From assembly GCA_003500135.1 (NCBI GenBank), contig DNTA01000120.1:1-45433 (forward strand): a stretch of DNA of 45,433 nt. Direction: 5' to 3'. The DNA is from Cytophagales bacterium (GTDB lineage: Bacteria; Bacteroidota; Bacteroidia; Cytophagales; Cyclobacteriaceae). Under the pieces are notes generated by a model, which worked only from the letters and a program-made list of their open reading frames with translations, had not been told where the DNA came from and made no database searches. This document shows, in pieces, positions 18,002 to 26,334 of this stretch. The position numbers and the translations under genes are program-made. Numbering within the stretch: the stretch's first letter is position 1; each line of letters starts with the position of its first letter.

Positions 18002-19089
18002 ACTGTTTGACCCGTTTCAGCGCTCTTGCGTGCCGCATCCAGTATTTCCATAACGATCATGTTATTTGGCAATGCGGAAAGATCATACGGCCCTGGTTTT
18101 ATTTCACCCTGTACAACTGAGGCAAAGTAGGCAAAAGGATCGTCCAATGGCGCCTTTCGGGAGCCATAATTGTATTTCTTTTCATCGTAACCATCATACC
18201 CTTCTGCGTAGCGAATTCTTAATTCATTGCCATTATCGACAAATATGGCCCCGGTTTCACCATACACTTCCATGTCCTTTCTTCCGATGGGCCAGTTCCA
18301 GGAGGCCTGAACGGTAGCTTTAGCATTCTTATAACTTAAAATGATGGTAGCCTCATCCTCTACATTGGGATGATACTTCGGTTGTAGTGTTTGAGTGACG
18401 GCAGTAACCGCAATCGGTCGCTCGTTTTGCATGAACCAGGTCATTATATTCACGCCGTAACAGCCAAAGTCCATCAAGGCCCCTCCGCCATTTAATTCGG
18501 GATCCGTCAGCCACTCGAGAAATTCTTTGCCAACCCCAATCTTTTCCGGTCCCCGGTGCCCATCTCGTACAATCACTTGTGTGAGTGAACCAATTTCATT
18601 CTTCTTCAAAAAATCGATGGCAGCATGAGTAGTGGGATACCAGGTAGTTTCATAATTAGTCAATAAATGAATGTCGTATTTCATGGCCAGTTGCTGCATT
18701 TCACTGGCCTGTGCCATATTCACTGCCAGTGGTTTTTCCACCATCACGTGAATGCCCTTTGGTGCACATGCCTTTACTACTTCTAAGTGTTCGAATGTAG
18801 TACCAAATGCCGTAACCGCTTCAGGTTTTTTTTCAATAAGCATCGTTTCGAGATCATCAAAAACCAGGTCTTTATCAAAGTCATATTGCGACATGAATTT
18901 TTCAACCAATGCCTTATTGGGCTCCGATATACCTACTATTTCAATATCACCACGATCTTCCCTGCCCAGTATCCAGTGTACGTGGCCATGTGTTAAGCCT
19001 GCAACACCGACTTTAAGAGGTTTTGTTTGTGCATTGATGGTATTTGTCAACATAGTCAATGTAAATAATATGAGCAGTATCCTGATCAT
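17986..19089 (-). CDS. Secreted Gfo/Idh/MocA-family oxidoreductase
   Basis: A 367-aa NAD(P)-dependent oxidoreductase. A Sec-type signal peptide (1-20, ending INAQ) precedes the Rossmann start VGVAGLTHGH (27-36). EKP at 118-120 supplies the usual catalytic lysine, and GGGALMDFGCYGVN (201-214) is the second-domain signature. An exported member is notable because the cofactor is cytosolic; exported relatives in Bacteroidota are thought to act on sugars with tightly bound cofactor. The substrate is unknown. It is the last of three - strand genes, 61 bp after the dehydrogenase. Confidence 0.85.
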   Translation of the reverse strand: MIRILLILFTLTMLTNTINAQTKPLKVGVAGLTHGHVHWILGREDRGDIEIVGISEPNKALVEKFMSQYDFDKDLVFDDLETMLIEKKPEAVTAFGTTFEHLEVVKACAPKGIHVMVEKPLAVNMAQASEMQQLAMKYDIHLLTNYETTWYPTTHAAIDFLKKNEIGSLTQVIVRDGHRGPEKIGVGKEFLEWLTDPELNGGGALMDFGCYGVNIMTWFMQNERPIAVTAVTQTLQPKYHPNVEDEATIILSYKNAKATVQASWNWPIGRKDMEVYGETGAIFVDNGNELRIRYAEGYDGYDEKKYNYGSRKAPLDDPFAYFASVVQGEIKPGPYDLSALPNNMIVMEILDAARKSAETGQTVYLDK

Positions 19090-19150
19090 GAAACCTAATT
19101 TTTAAGGAAGCAATTTAAATAAAATCAATATAAAAGTGAGCTGACAAGTA

Positions 19151-20116
19151 TTACTTTACACGGATAACCAGTTTGCCAATCATTTTTCCATCACCAATTC
19201 TTTGTAGCGCTTCCGGAAGTTTTTCTAAAGGATAGACCTGATCAATTATCGGCTTTAATTGTCCTTTTGTGTAAAGATCAGACAAATAGTCAAGATCTGA
19301 AGTATTGGGTTGGTGTGTAACAACAGCTATCTTTTTAGAGCCCGTCATTGAATACAAGGTGCCCATCGACAATATATTGAAAAGGCATGAAGGCTTACCT
19401 CCAACCATTGCATAGTGTCCGCCTTTTTTCAGCACTTTGGCCACCGACCTTGCACTGTGCCGTCCCATAGGATCCAGAATTAGGTCATATTTGTCGCTGG
19501 TTTTGGTGAAATCTGTTTTGGTATAATCCAAAACATGAGTAGCGCCGAGTCTTTTCAATTGTTCAAGCTTATCACCATGATCAATGGCGGTAATATTACA
19601 GTCGTATAGTTGAGCAAGTTGTATGGCAAAAGTACCTACCCCTCCGCCGGCCCCATTGATCAAAACATCCATGCCGTTATCAATTTTAGCTTTTAGTCCT
19701 TGTAACGCCAATAAACCAGCCTGTGGAAATGCGCAAGCCTCATCATAGGTCATTTGTTCCGGTATCAAGCTCAGTTCAGAAGTTTTGGCCCTGGCAAATT
19801 CAGCAAAGCCGCCCCAGTGGTTACCTGAAAGATCACCAAATACCCGGTCACCTACTTTATATTTTTTAACCATATTTCCCACGGATACTACTTTACCAGC
19901 AATATCGCAGCCGATTATTTGTCTTTTGGGTTTGTTCAGGCCAAATAATAATCGATAAATTTTCGGTTGTCCGCTTAACAAATCCCAATCCCATGAATTG
20001 ATGGAAGCAGATCTTACTTCAACCAAAACTTCGTCTTCGTTTGGAACCGGCGCTGGTATGTCTTCCAGTTTCAATTGTTCAGGTGTGCCATAATGGCGAT
20101 AGACCATTGCCTTCAT
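19151..20116 (-). CDS. Medium-chain dehydrogenase/reductase, quinone-oxidoreductase type (copy 2)
   Basis: A 321-aa zinc-independent MDR protein. The GroES-like domain occupies about 1-125 and the Rossmann domain holds INGAGGGVG (153-161) for NADPH. The structural-zinc cysteine loop of alcohol dehydrogenases is missing, as in QOR-type members, which reduce quinones or enones. It starts 3 bp after the stop of its upstream neighbour, which shares the fold and length, so the pair arose by tandem duplication or co-transfer. Confidence 0.85.
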   Translation of the reverse strand: MKAMVYRHYGTPEQLKLEDIPAPVPNEDEVLVEVRSASINSWDWDLLSGQPKIYRLLFGLNKPKRQIIGCDIAGKVVSVGNMVKKYKVGDRVFGDLSGNHWGGFAEFARAKTSELSLIPEQMTYDEACAFPQAGLLALQGLKAKIDNGMDVLINGAGGGVGTFAIQLAQLYDCNITAIDHGDKLEQLKRLGATHVLDYTKTDFTKTSDKYDLILDPMGRHSARSVAKVLKKGGHYAMVGGKPSCLFNILSMGTLYSMTGSKKIAVVTHQPNTSDLDYLSDLYTKGQLKPIIDQVYPLEKLPEALQRIGDGKMIGKLVIRVK

Positions 20117-20119
20117 TGC

Positions 20120-21094
20120 TTATTCGGGTATTTGTATAACGATATGACCATTCTTGTGTCCTTCTTCCACATATTGGTGGGCTTCGGACAAATCAGATAA
20201 CTTGAATTTTTTATCTATATAGGGTGAAAGATCCCCACTTGCCATTAAGGAGGTTAGGTAATCCATATCCTCAGGCTTATATGCTGCTAAACCTGCATAA
20301 ATTTTTTTACTGCTAACCATACTATACCAAATTTTCTTAAAAATAAATGGAATACCCGGATTGGCCTGAATAAAACTACCGCCTGTGCGCAGCAATTTCA
20401 AGCACTTCGTTAAGGGAGCGCGCCCTGTTACATCCAAGATAATATCATAAGTTTTGTCGGATAAAGTAAAATCTTCTTTTGTGGTGTCAATCACCTGATC
20501 TGCACCCAGTTCGTGCAAAAAGCTGGTTTTACCGGGAAGTTCAGTAGCAATAACTTGTGCCTTCCACAATTTTGCCAGTTGTATGGCATAAGTGCCAATG
20601 CTTCCACCTGCACCGTGAATTAAGATGGTATCACCTGGCTGTATTTTAACTTTCCTGAGAAAATATAGGGCGTTTAGACCTCCTGTTGGAATAGTTGCGG
20701 CCTGTTCGAAGGAAACACCGTTCGGAATTGTAGCCATGGGGCGCTTTTCCGGTAGGCATAAATATTCAGCATAGGCGCCCAAGTTCATCTCTGTGCCTCC
20801 CAGAACTTTATCTCCCGGTTTGAAAAGTGAGACGTTTTGACCTACTTTATTGACCACACCGGCAAATTCCTGACCCAAAATTTTAATTCTCGGTTTTAAT
20901 AAGCCCATATACAACCGTAAAGGAAGCCAATAACCCGGATCGATGTCAAAGCGCCTGAGTTCACAATCGCCTGCGGTAACGGTAGCTGCTTTTATGTGAA
21001 TTCGAACCTCATCAGATTTTGGTTCCGGTTTGGGGACTTCTGAATATTTCAATACCCCGGGAGGGCCATATTGATTATAGGTCACTGCTTTCAT
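20120..21094 (-). CDS. Medium-chain dehydrogenase/reductase, quinone-oxidoreductase type (copy 1)
   Basis: A 324-aa MDR protein with a GroES-like N-terminal domain and the cofactor loop IHGAGGSIG (159-167). No zinc-loop cysteines are seen. It shares MKA..Y..YG, SDEV and C-terminal layout with the gene downstream. It leads the - strand gene pair. A palindrome about 90 bp upstream may be its operator. Confidence 0.85.
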   Translation of the reverse strand: MKAVTYNQYGPPGVLKYSEVPKPEPKSDEVRIHIKAATVTAGDCELRRFDIDPGYWLPLRLYMGLLKPRIKILGQEFAGVVNKVGQNVSLFKPGDKVLGGTEMNLGAYAEYLCLPEKRPMATIPNGVSFEQAATIPTGGLNALYFLRKVKIQPGDTILIHGAGGSIGTYAIQLAKLWKAQVIATELPGKTSFLHELGADQVIDTTKEDFTLSDKTYDIILDVTGRAPLTKCLKLLRTGGSFIQANPGIPFIFKKIWYSMVSSKKIYAGLAAYKPEDMDYLTSLMASGDLSPYIDKKFKLSDLSEAHQYVEEGHKNGHIVIQIPE

Positions 21095-21180
21095 GGATGG
21101 CGGTTGTCTTTAGGTATTTTAAATCAATTCTTTAAATATTTCGTCGCAGTATGATATCAAAATAGCAGAATTAAACGATT

Positions 21181-21194
21181 AATGACGCGTCATT
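21181..21194. promoter_or_regulatory. Perfect 14-bp palindrome, candidate operator
   Basis: AATGACGCGTCATT is its own reverse complement. It lies in the 274-bp gap between the divergent MDR gene (start 21094) and the 939-aa gene (start 21369). Its length and position suit a dimeric repressor such as TetR or MarR type, but no regulator gene is adjacent. Confidence 0.4.
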
Positions 21195-21368
21195 TCATTA
21201 TGCGGGTAGAATCGTGTATTGATGGTGTATATGCTATTTAAATGCAGTTAAAAGTAAATCTATTGTTTTTATATAGCGCTTAACTGCTTATCAGATGCAG
21301 ATATGATAATGTTATATTGTAAGGTAAGAATGGATTATTTATATTGAATAACCATCAATAACCTATCA

Positions 21369-24188
21369 ATGCTAGCCGATCTTCTCAAACAAACGCCTAC
21401 CCAGGATATCCTTAGAGGACTAGAGAAAAAACTGTTGAAAGGTCGCAGGCAGAGGAAGATCAGAGGTTTTGTTCTGGTCGCCACACTTTTTATCAATGTG
21501 CTCATTTTGGTGGCGACCAATAAAATTGAATACATCACAAATGCCGGCAACTATATTTCACAGGCGTGGTGTTATTTGAAGTACTTTTTTGTATCCGGCC
21601 ATCAAAAAGCGATAGAAAACTGCACCCCGGATATATATGCCATACTATTTTATCTGCTTTTAATCGTTTTAATAGTCGCTTTTATCCAAATATGGCGAAG
21701 TCATTTGATCCGTTTGTCAGAGGATCCCTTTCAATATACTTTTTGGGTTGAGGCATTTGAGTTTACGCATGAGCATTCTGATAAAACCAGCCCTCAAAAT
21801 AGGTCTCCCGAATACAACCTCACTTCACTGCATGAAATGCTGCACCATGATCTCATTGAAAAATTAAGTGAGAGAATTGGTCGTTTATCCCTTTTGGAAC
21901 TGGATCCAAATAAGCAATATGAAAATCTCAATTCCCATATTCAGGTAAAAGGCTATATTTCCCTCAGACAGGATACGCCTGGAAACTGGATTGTACACAT
22001 CCGACCAAGGATCAGGATCGGGTCTTCCGAAGCTCCTTTTAACCTGACCAACCCTATTAAGCTTCCACTTGATATGGATCGGGAATCCATATCTTCCAGC
22101 CAATATAGTCAGGCGGTTGAATGGTTGTATTCCAGCGTTTCAACGGAGATTTATCAACAGATCAGCAAAGATCTAGATGAAAAAATCAAGCTGTTGCCTA
22201 ATCGATTCCTCAAATCTGTGGCTTTATACAATGAAGCAGTGGATTTTATGGAATCCAATACCATTGATGCCTATAACTTATCGTTACAGCTATATGAAAA
22301 AGCTTATATCAACATCAATACGTCCTACCGTTCTTTTTTTAGCCGTACCCTATGGATCAACCAATGGTCATATCATTGGGGCATGATTTCTCTTCCTTAT
22401 TGGCTTATTGACAAACGTTATCACCATGTAAAAGCTCAAATCGATAATGGATATGCGTTATGCAAGGTTTACCACATGTTCTTATCGACCTATACCGGGC
22501 GCGAAGGTGATCCGCTTTTTGATTTGCCTGGTAAATTGATTAGAACGGTACAAACTTTGGTCCTCATTCACAATTCACTTTTTCCAAAACGATATTCAAT
22601 AACTCCATTTCGTCAAAAACAGGATATTTGGAAAGAATTAACTTCAGACCCGGAAATGGTCGTCAGGATCAAGTCATCGTTAAACAAGGCATATATTAAT
22701 ATTCCTGAGGACAGGCTATCCAGAAGATTGACATTTCGACCCAATGAAAAATCTTTAAAAGAACAAAGAGGTATTTTATTTGAAAGCCTTATAGTGCTCA
22801 CATTGGTATATATTCTTCTTTTCGCAGATTTTCAGGCCAAAACACTTATGGAATTGGCACGGGCGATGGGTGTCCGGCAAGCGGACAGTAGTTTCTTATT
22901 CCAACTGGTTATGGCTGAACTATCGGCCAATATCGAAAAGCGGTTACATTATCTGAACCGTTCAATCCGAATGAAAAGTGATTTTGAAGTGACACAATTC
23001 AGCTTTGCAAGATGGAAAGAATTAAAAGTACGGCAGGAAGGTGTGATTACTTCTGAGCGATGCGAGGAAGTACTCAAGGAATATGAATCTGTACTTAGTA
23101 TCAATCCGGGAAATATTATAGCGCTTGCTTCTCAGGCCTATTTGCATTGGCTTACGCATAATATTGATCGCGCCGAAATATTATTTAACCGGGCAAAGGA
23201 CGTCAAAACCATTATTCGGGAAACCTACATTGCACCGATTAATTACGGTCTGGCCAGATTGGCTTTGGAAAAACTAAGGTTTAACCGATGTTATGACTTA
23301 TATCGGCAAGCATTATTTTCAGATCCTGCCATTGCTATTTATAGTTACTATTTTCAGGAAAAGCAATCAAAGGGTATCTTTTACTATGATCTAATGGGGC
23401 CACAAATTCTGGAACGGTTTCAACAATTTCATGATTTCTTTAATCAGGCCGAAAAGAAAATGTCCTACCTGTACCATGAAGATGACCTATTTGATTTAGA
23501 TGCGCTTCATAAAAGCCTGTTAAAACATGAAAGTCACGGAGTGTTTGATCCAACCTGGGTAGAAGCTTTCAGATGGAAAGGACTTAGTTTGAAACGTATT
23601 TTGGCAAAATACACAGAATCTAAAGGCGCTGAAGGTGATAGTCTAAAGGAAGGCATGCTTTCATTTCTGAATTTCCCCTTTTTGAGTAATGATTATAAAA
23701 TTGCGGGGAGGAAAAGCCTGAAGAGACTCCGAATGAATATTGATGATGCCATAGAGGGCATAGAACCCTACCAGGAAGGTAATTTGAGGGATTCGGAAAG
23801 CAAGCAAATATCTGACTTAGTCTGGAATGGCGTAAAAAGCTTTGTTTATAATGACTATGGAAACGCTCTGTTCAATTATTATAACCGATTTGGTAATTAT
23901 CATGACCTAAAGAAAGTGATTAAAATTTACACCACTGCCCTATCAGCCGATCCAAATAACAAAGTTATTCACTATAACCTGGCTTTTGCGCATCTTCACA
24001 GCAACAATTTACTATCCAGTTATCAACATCTTAACTATTCTCGCAAACTTGATAATACATGGATTGTCCCCATACATGACAGCGTAAGGAGATTAACAGG
24101 AGAACAGCTTAACCGTGAAGCCTCAGAAAGCATGCCGATACCAAGTAAAACCATTGATGACAGTACTACACCACCGGAAAAGCGATAA
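21369..24188 (+). CDS. Large membrane-anchored protein with TPR-like C-terminal half, function unknown (939 aa)
   Basis: Not recognised as a named family. A basic cytosolic head (KKLLKGRRQRKIR) precedes two membrane helices (about 33-50 and 89-109). A soluble alpha/beta region follows (about 130-260, with LHEMLHHDLIEKLSERIGRL and a hydrophobic beta patch around WIVHIRPRIRIG). The rest is helical, with TPR-like pairs near 555-660 and near the end (YHDLKKVIKIYTTALSADPN). The C-terminus is Ser/Thr/Pro-rich. It overlaps nothing and ends 5 bp before a pure TPR gene, so the two are surely co-transcribed. I infer a membrane scaffold with a cytosolic TPR partner. Confidence 0.75.
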   Translation: MLADLLKQTPTQDILRGLEKKLLKGRRQRKIRGFVLVATLFINVLILVATNKIEYITNAGNYISQAWCYLKYFFVSGHQKAIENCTPDIYAILFYLLLIVLIVAFIQIWRSHLIRLSEDPFQYTFWVEAFEFTHEHSDKTSPQNRSPEYNLTSLHEMLHHDLIEKLSERIGRLSLLELDPNKQYENLNSHIQVKGYISLRQDTPGNWIVHIRPRIRIGSSEAPFNLTNPIKLPLDMDRESISSSQYSQAVEWLYSSVSTEIYQQISKDLDEKIKLLPNRFLKSVALYNEAVDFMESNTIDAYNLSLQLYEKAYININTSYRSFFSRTLWINQWSYHWGMISLPYWLIDKRYHHVKAQIDNGYALCKVYHMFLSTYTGREGDPLFDLPGKLIRTVQTLVLIHNSLFPKRYSITPFRQKQDIWKELTSDPEMVVRIKSSLNKAYINIPEDRLSRRLTFRPNEKSLKEQRGILFESLIVLTLVYILLFADFQAKTLMELARAMGVRQADSSFLFQLVMAELSANIEKRLHYLNRSIRMKSDFEVTQFSFARWKELKVRQEGVITSERCEEVLKEYESVLSINPGNIIALASQAYLHWLTHNIDRAEILFNRAKDVKTIIRETYIAPINYGLARLALEKLRFNRCYDLYRQALFSDPAIAIYSYYFQEKQSKGIFYYDLMGPQILERFQQFHDFFNQAEKKMSYLYHEDDLFDLDALHKSLLKHESHGVFDPTWVEAFRWKGLSLKRILAKYTESKGAEGDSLKEGMLSFLNFPFLSNDYKIAGRKSLKRLRMNIDDAIEGIEPYQEGNLRDSESKQISDLVWNGVKSFVYNDYGNALFNYYNRFGNYHDLKKVIKIYTTALSADPNNKVIHYNLAFAHLHSNNLLSSYQHLNYSRKLDNTWIVPIHDSVRRLTGEQLNREASESMPIPSKTIDDSTTPPEKR

Positions 24189-24193
24189 AAAAG

Positions 24194-26032
24194 ATGACCT
24201 ACGAATCGTTTAAAAACATAGAAACCAAAAAAAACTACCTGGAAAATCTTAATCGAAATATATTAGATGCCCTTGGCATGTCTAATTTAGATGAGATAAT
24301 TCCAAAAGCTGCCACGGGAAGTTTATTAGAGAACAGTAATTTACAAACAGGAAGTGGAAATAAGCAAGAACAAATCGGTTCTGGTCATGTTGATCAACAG
24401 TTATTTCAGATATTTAACACACCTCACCTATGCCAAAAACTTCAGGGGTATAGCTTGAAAAACTGGGAATATGAAGATGTCGAAATCCTCACTTCACTTG
24501 TCCAATTTTGGAGTACGAACCATCCTGATCTAAATGTCGAAAATCGTATTGCATTAATTGATTTCCTATTGGATAATTTCAATCCGGGAAGTTATGATCT
24601 TCTAAGGTTAAAGGAAGAACATGTAAAACAGAAGAATGAAGCAGTACCGGAACATCAAAAAGTAGAACACAGAGTCAAAACATGGGTTGAACAAGACCCT
24701 TTTAATTACCTGAATATCAGAGATATATTTAGATTTTCCAATTCAGTAGATGAGGCGCTCGAATATATTGAACAAATAATCCCTTATAGAGAAAATGATG
24801 ATACAGAATGTTATGCATGGTATTGTTACAGTATAAGTCAATTATTATATGAGTATGAGGCGCTCAGTCAATCGGAATATTGGTTGTCAAGAGCGCTTGC
24901 CATATTGCCCAATGAAGTTCGATTTATTAACCACAAAGGATTGATTGCATTTAAAAAGAGAGAATTTGACACTGCTTTACCCCTTTTCGAATTAGCTGAT
25001 AAAATCAATCCTTATGAGGAAGACATTGTATATAAGGGTAATATGGCGCATACGCTGCTTAATTTAGCTTCTCAAAATAACACAAACCGGAAGGAATATT
25101 TAAAACAGTCTGAAGAACTTTACATTGAATGCCAGCAAATATCAAAAAACCTTAAATACTTTTACAACATTGCCGAATGCCAGTACCTACAATATAGGTT
25201 TGAGGATGCCATAAATTCCTTTCTTAAATCTCCCAATACGGATAATGATCATGCCACTATTGCCGGTTTTCACAATAAATTGGGCAATTTATTTTATGAT
25301 GATAAGCGATATATGGAAGCCATAGATGCATATAAAAGAGCAATAGACCTCGACCCAGATAAAGCAATTTATTATGGTAATTGTGCAATGGGTTATCGCT
25401 ACGACAATAACTATGAAGAGGCAAGAAAGTATTTCCTATTTGCTATTCGTGTATCTTCTTCTGATGAAGAAGCTGCCAAATACCATAATCATATGGGCGT
25501 TTTAAGCCATTTTGAAAAAAATTACAATCAGGCAATACTGCATTATGATAATGCCATTATACTACATAATACAAACAGTTTATACCACAGGAACAAAGCT
25601 AATGCAGCATACAATATTCCAAATTATGACACTGCATTTAAGCATTATCAACTAGCAGCGGGTTTCGAGGCTGATTTAAAAGTAAAAGCTATGGATCTTA
25701 ATTTCGCAGGTTTATGTTGTAGCAGAAGAGATAAATTCGAAGAGGCGCTGGAATTTTATCTGAAAGCGCATGAAAATGACCCTGATAATGAACTTTACCT
25801 TAGTAATACCGCCTTTATGTACCAAAGGCTAAAAAAATATGACATCGCAATTGATTGGTATAATAAGGCAATTCGTATGGAAAAGAACCAGGCACAGAAT
25901 TACTACTATTTGGGCAATCTGTTTGTTGAGCTAGGTCAAAAAAACAATGCCAGAATGAATTACGAGAAAGCTATCGTCCATGATCCTCAAAACAATACTT
26001 ACATAACTGCTCTTGGAGAGTTAAAGGATTAA
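24194..26032 (+). CDS. Tetratricopeptide-repeat protein, partner of the 939-aa protein
   Basis: A 612-aa soluble protein. The N-terminal 200 residues have no recognised motif. From about 205 to the end there are at least eight TPR units, the clearest being GNLFYDDKRYMEAIDAYKRA followed by IDLDPDKA, and near the end YDIAIDWYNKAIRMEKNQA. There is no signal peptide or membrane segment. TPR arrays mediate protein-protein contact; with the membrane-anchored neighbour 5 bp upstream it likely forms a complex. No catalytic domain is visible in either protein. Confidence 0.8.
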   Translation: MTYESFKNIETKKNYLENLNRNILDALGMSNLDEIIPKAATGSLLENSNLQTGSGNKQEQIGSGHVDQQLFQIFNTPHLCQKLQGYSLKNWEYEDVEILTSLVQFWSTNHPDLNVENRIALIDFLLDNFNPGSYDLLRLKEEHVKQKNEAVPEHQKVEHRVKTWVEQDPFNYLNIRDIFRFSNSVDEALEYIEQIIPYRENDDTECYAWYCYSISQLLYEYEALSQSEYWLSRALAILPNEVRFINHKGLIAFKKREFDTALPLFELADKINPYEEDIVYKGNMAHTLLNLASQNNTNRKEYLKQSEELYIECQQISKNLKYFYNIAECQYLQYRFEDAINSFLKSPNTDNDHATIAGFHNKLGNLFYDDKRYMEAIDAYKRAIDLDPDKAIYYGNCAMGYRYDNNYEEARKYFLFAIRVSSSDEEAAKYHNHMGVLSHFEKNYNQAILHYDNAIILHNTNSLYHRNKANAAYNIPNYDTAFKHYQLAAGFEADLKVKAMDLNFAGLCCSRRDKFEEALEFYLKAHENDPDNELYLSNTAFMYQRLKKYDIAIDWYNKAIRMEKNQAQNYYYLGNLFVELGQKNNARMNYEKAIVHDPQNNTYITALGELKD

Positions 26033-26093
26033 ATGGATATAAATGCTGTTGAATACTAAGTCAAATAATTTGGAATTCAACCCTTCTAAAACA

Positions 26094-26130
26094 ATAAAAA
26101 AAGTCTTTTCTCTAGTAGAAAAAAGACTTT
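26094..26130 (-). terminator. Hairpin terminator, stronger on the - strand
   Basis: AAAGTCTTTT (26100-26109) pairs with AAAAGACTTT (26121-26130). On the - strand the stem is followed by a run of six T and TATTG, which suits the end of the symporter transcript about 200 bp away. It may also stop the + strand TPR pair. Confidence 0.6.
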
Positions 26131-26334
26131 GTGGTTAAGGTTATTTTTAACCTGAATCATGCATTAACATTCTATTCCAATTCCTAACTAATTCAATATC
26201 AAGCATTTACGAACATTTTGATACTCACCGCGATGGTTAACCACGCCTCCGTGCCAAAATAACCCTAAACACTTGATCTTATTGCATCTTGGGCTTTCAT
26301 AACGAATCCTGATGTATGATCCAGGTTTAAGAAT

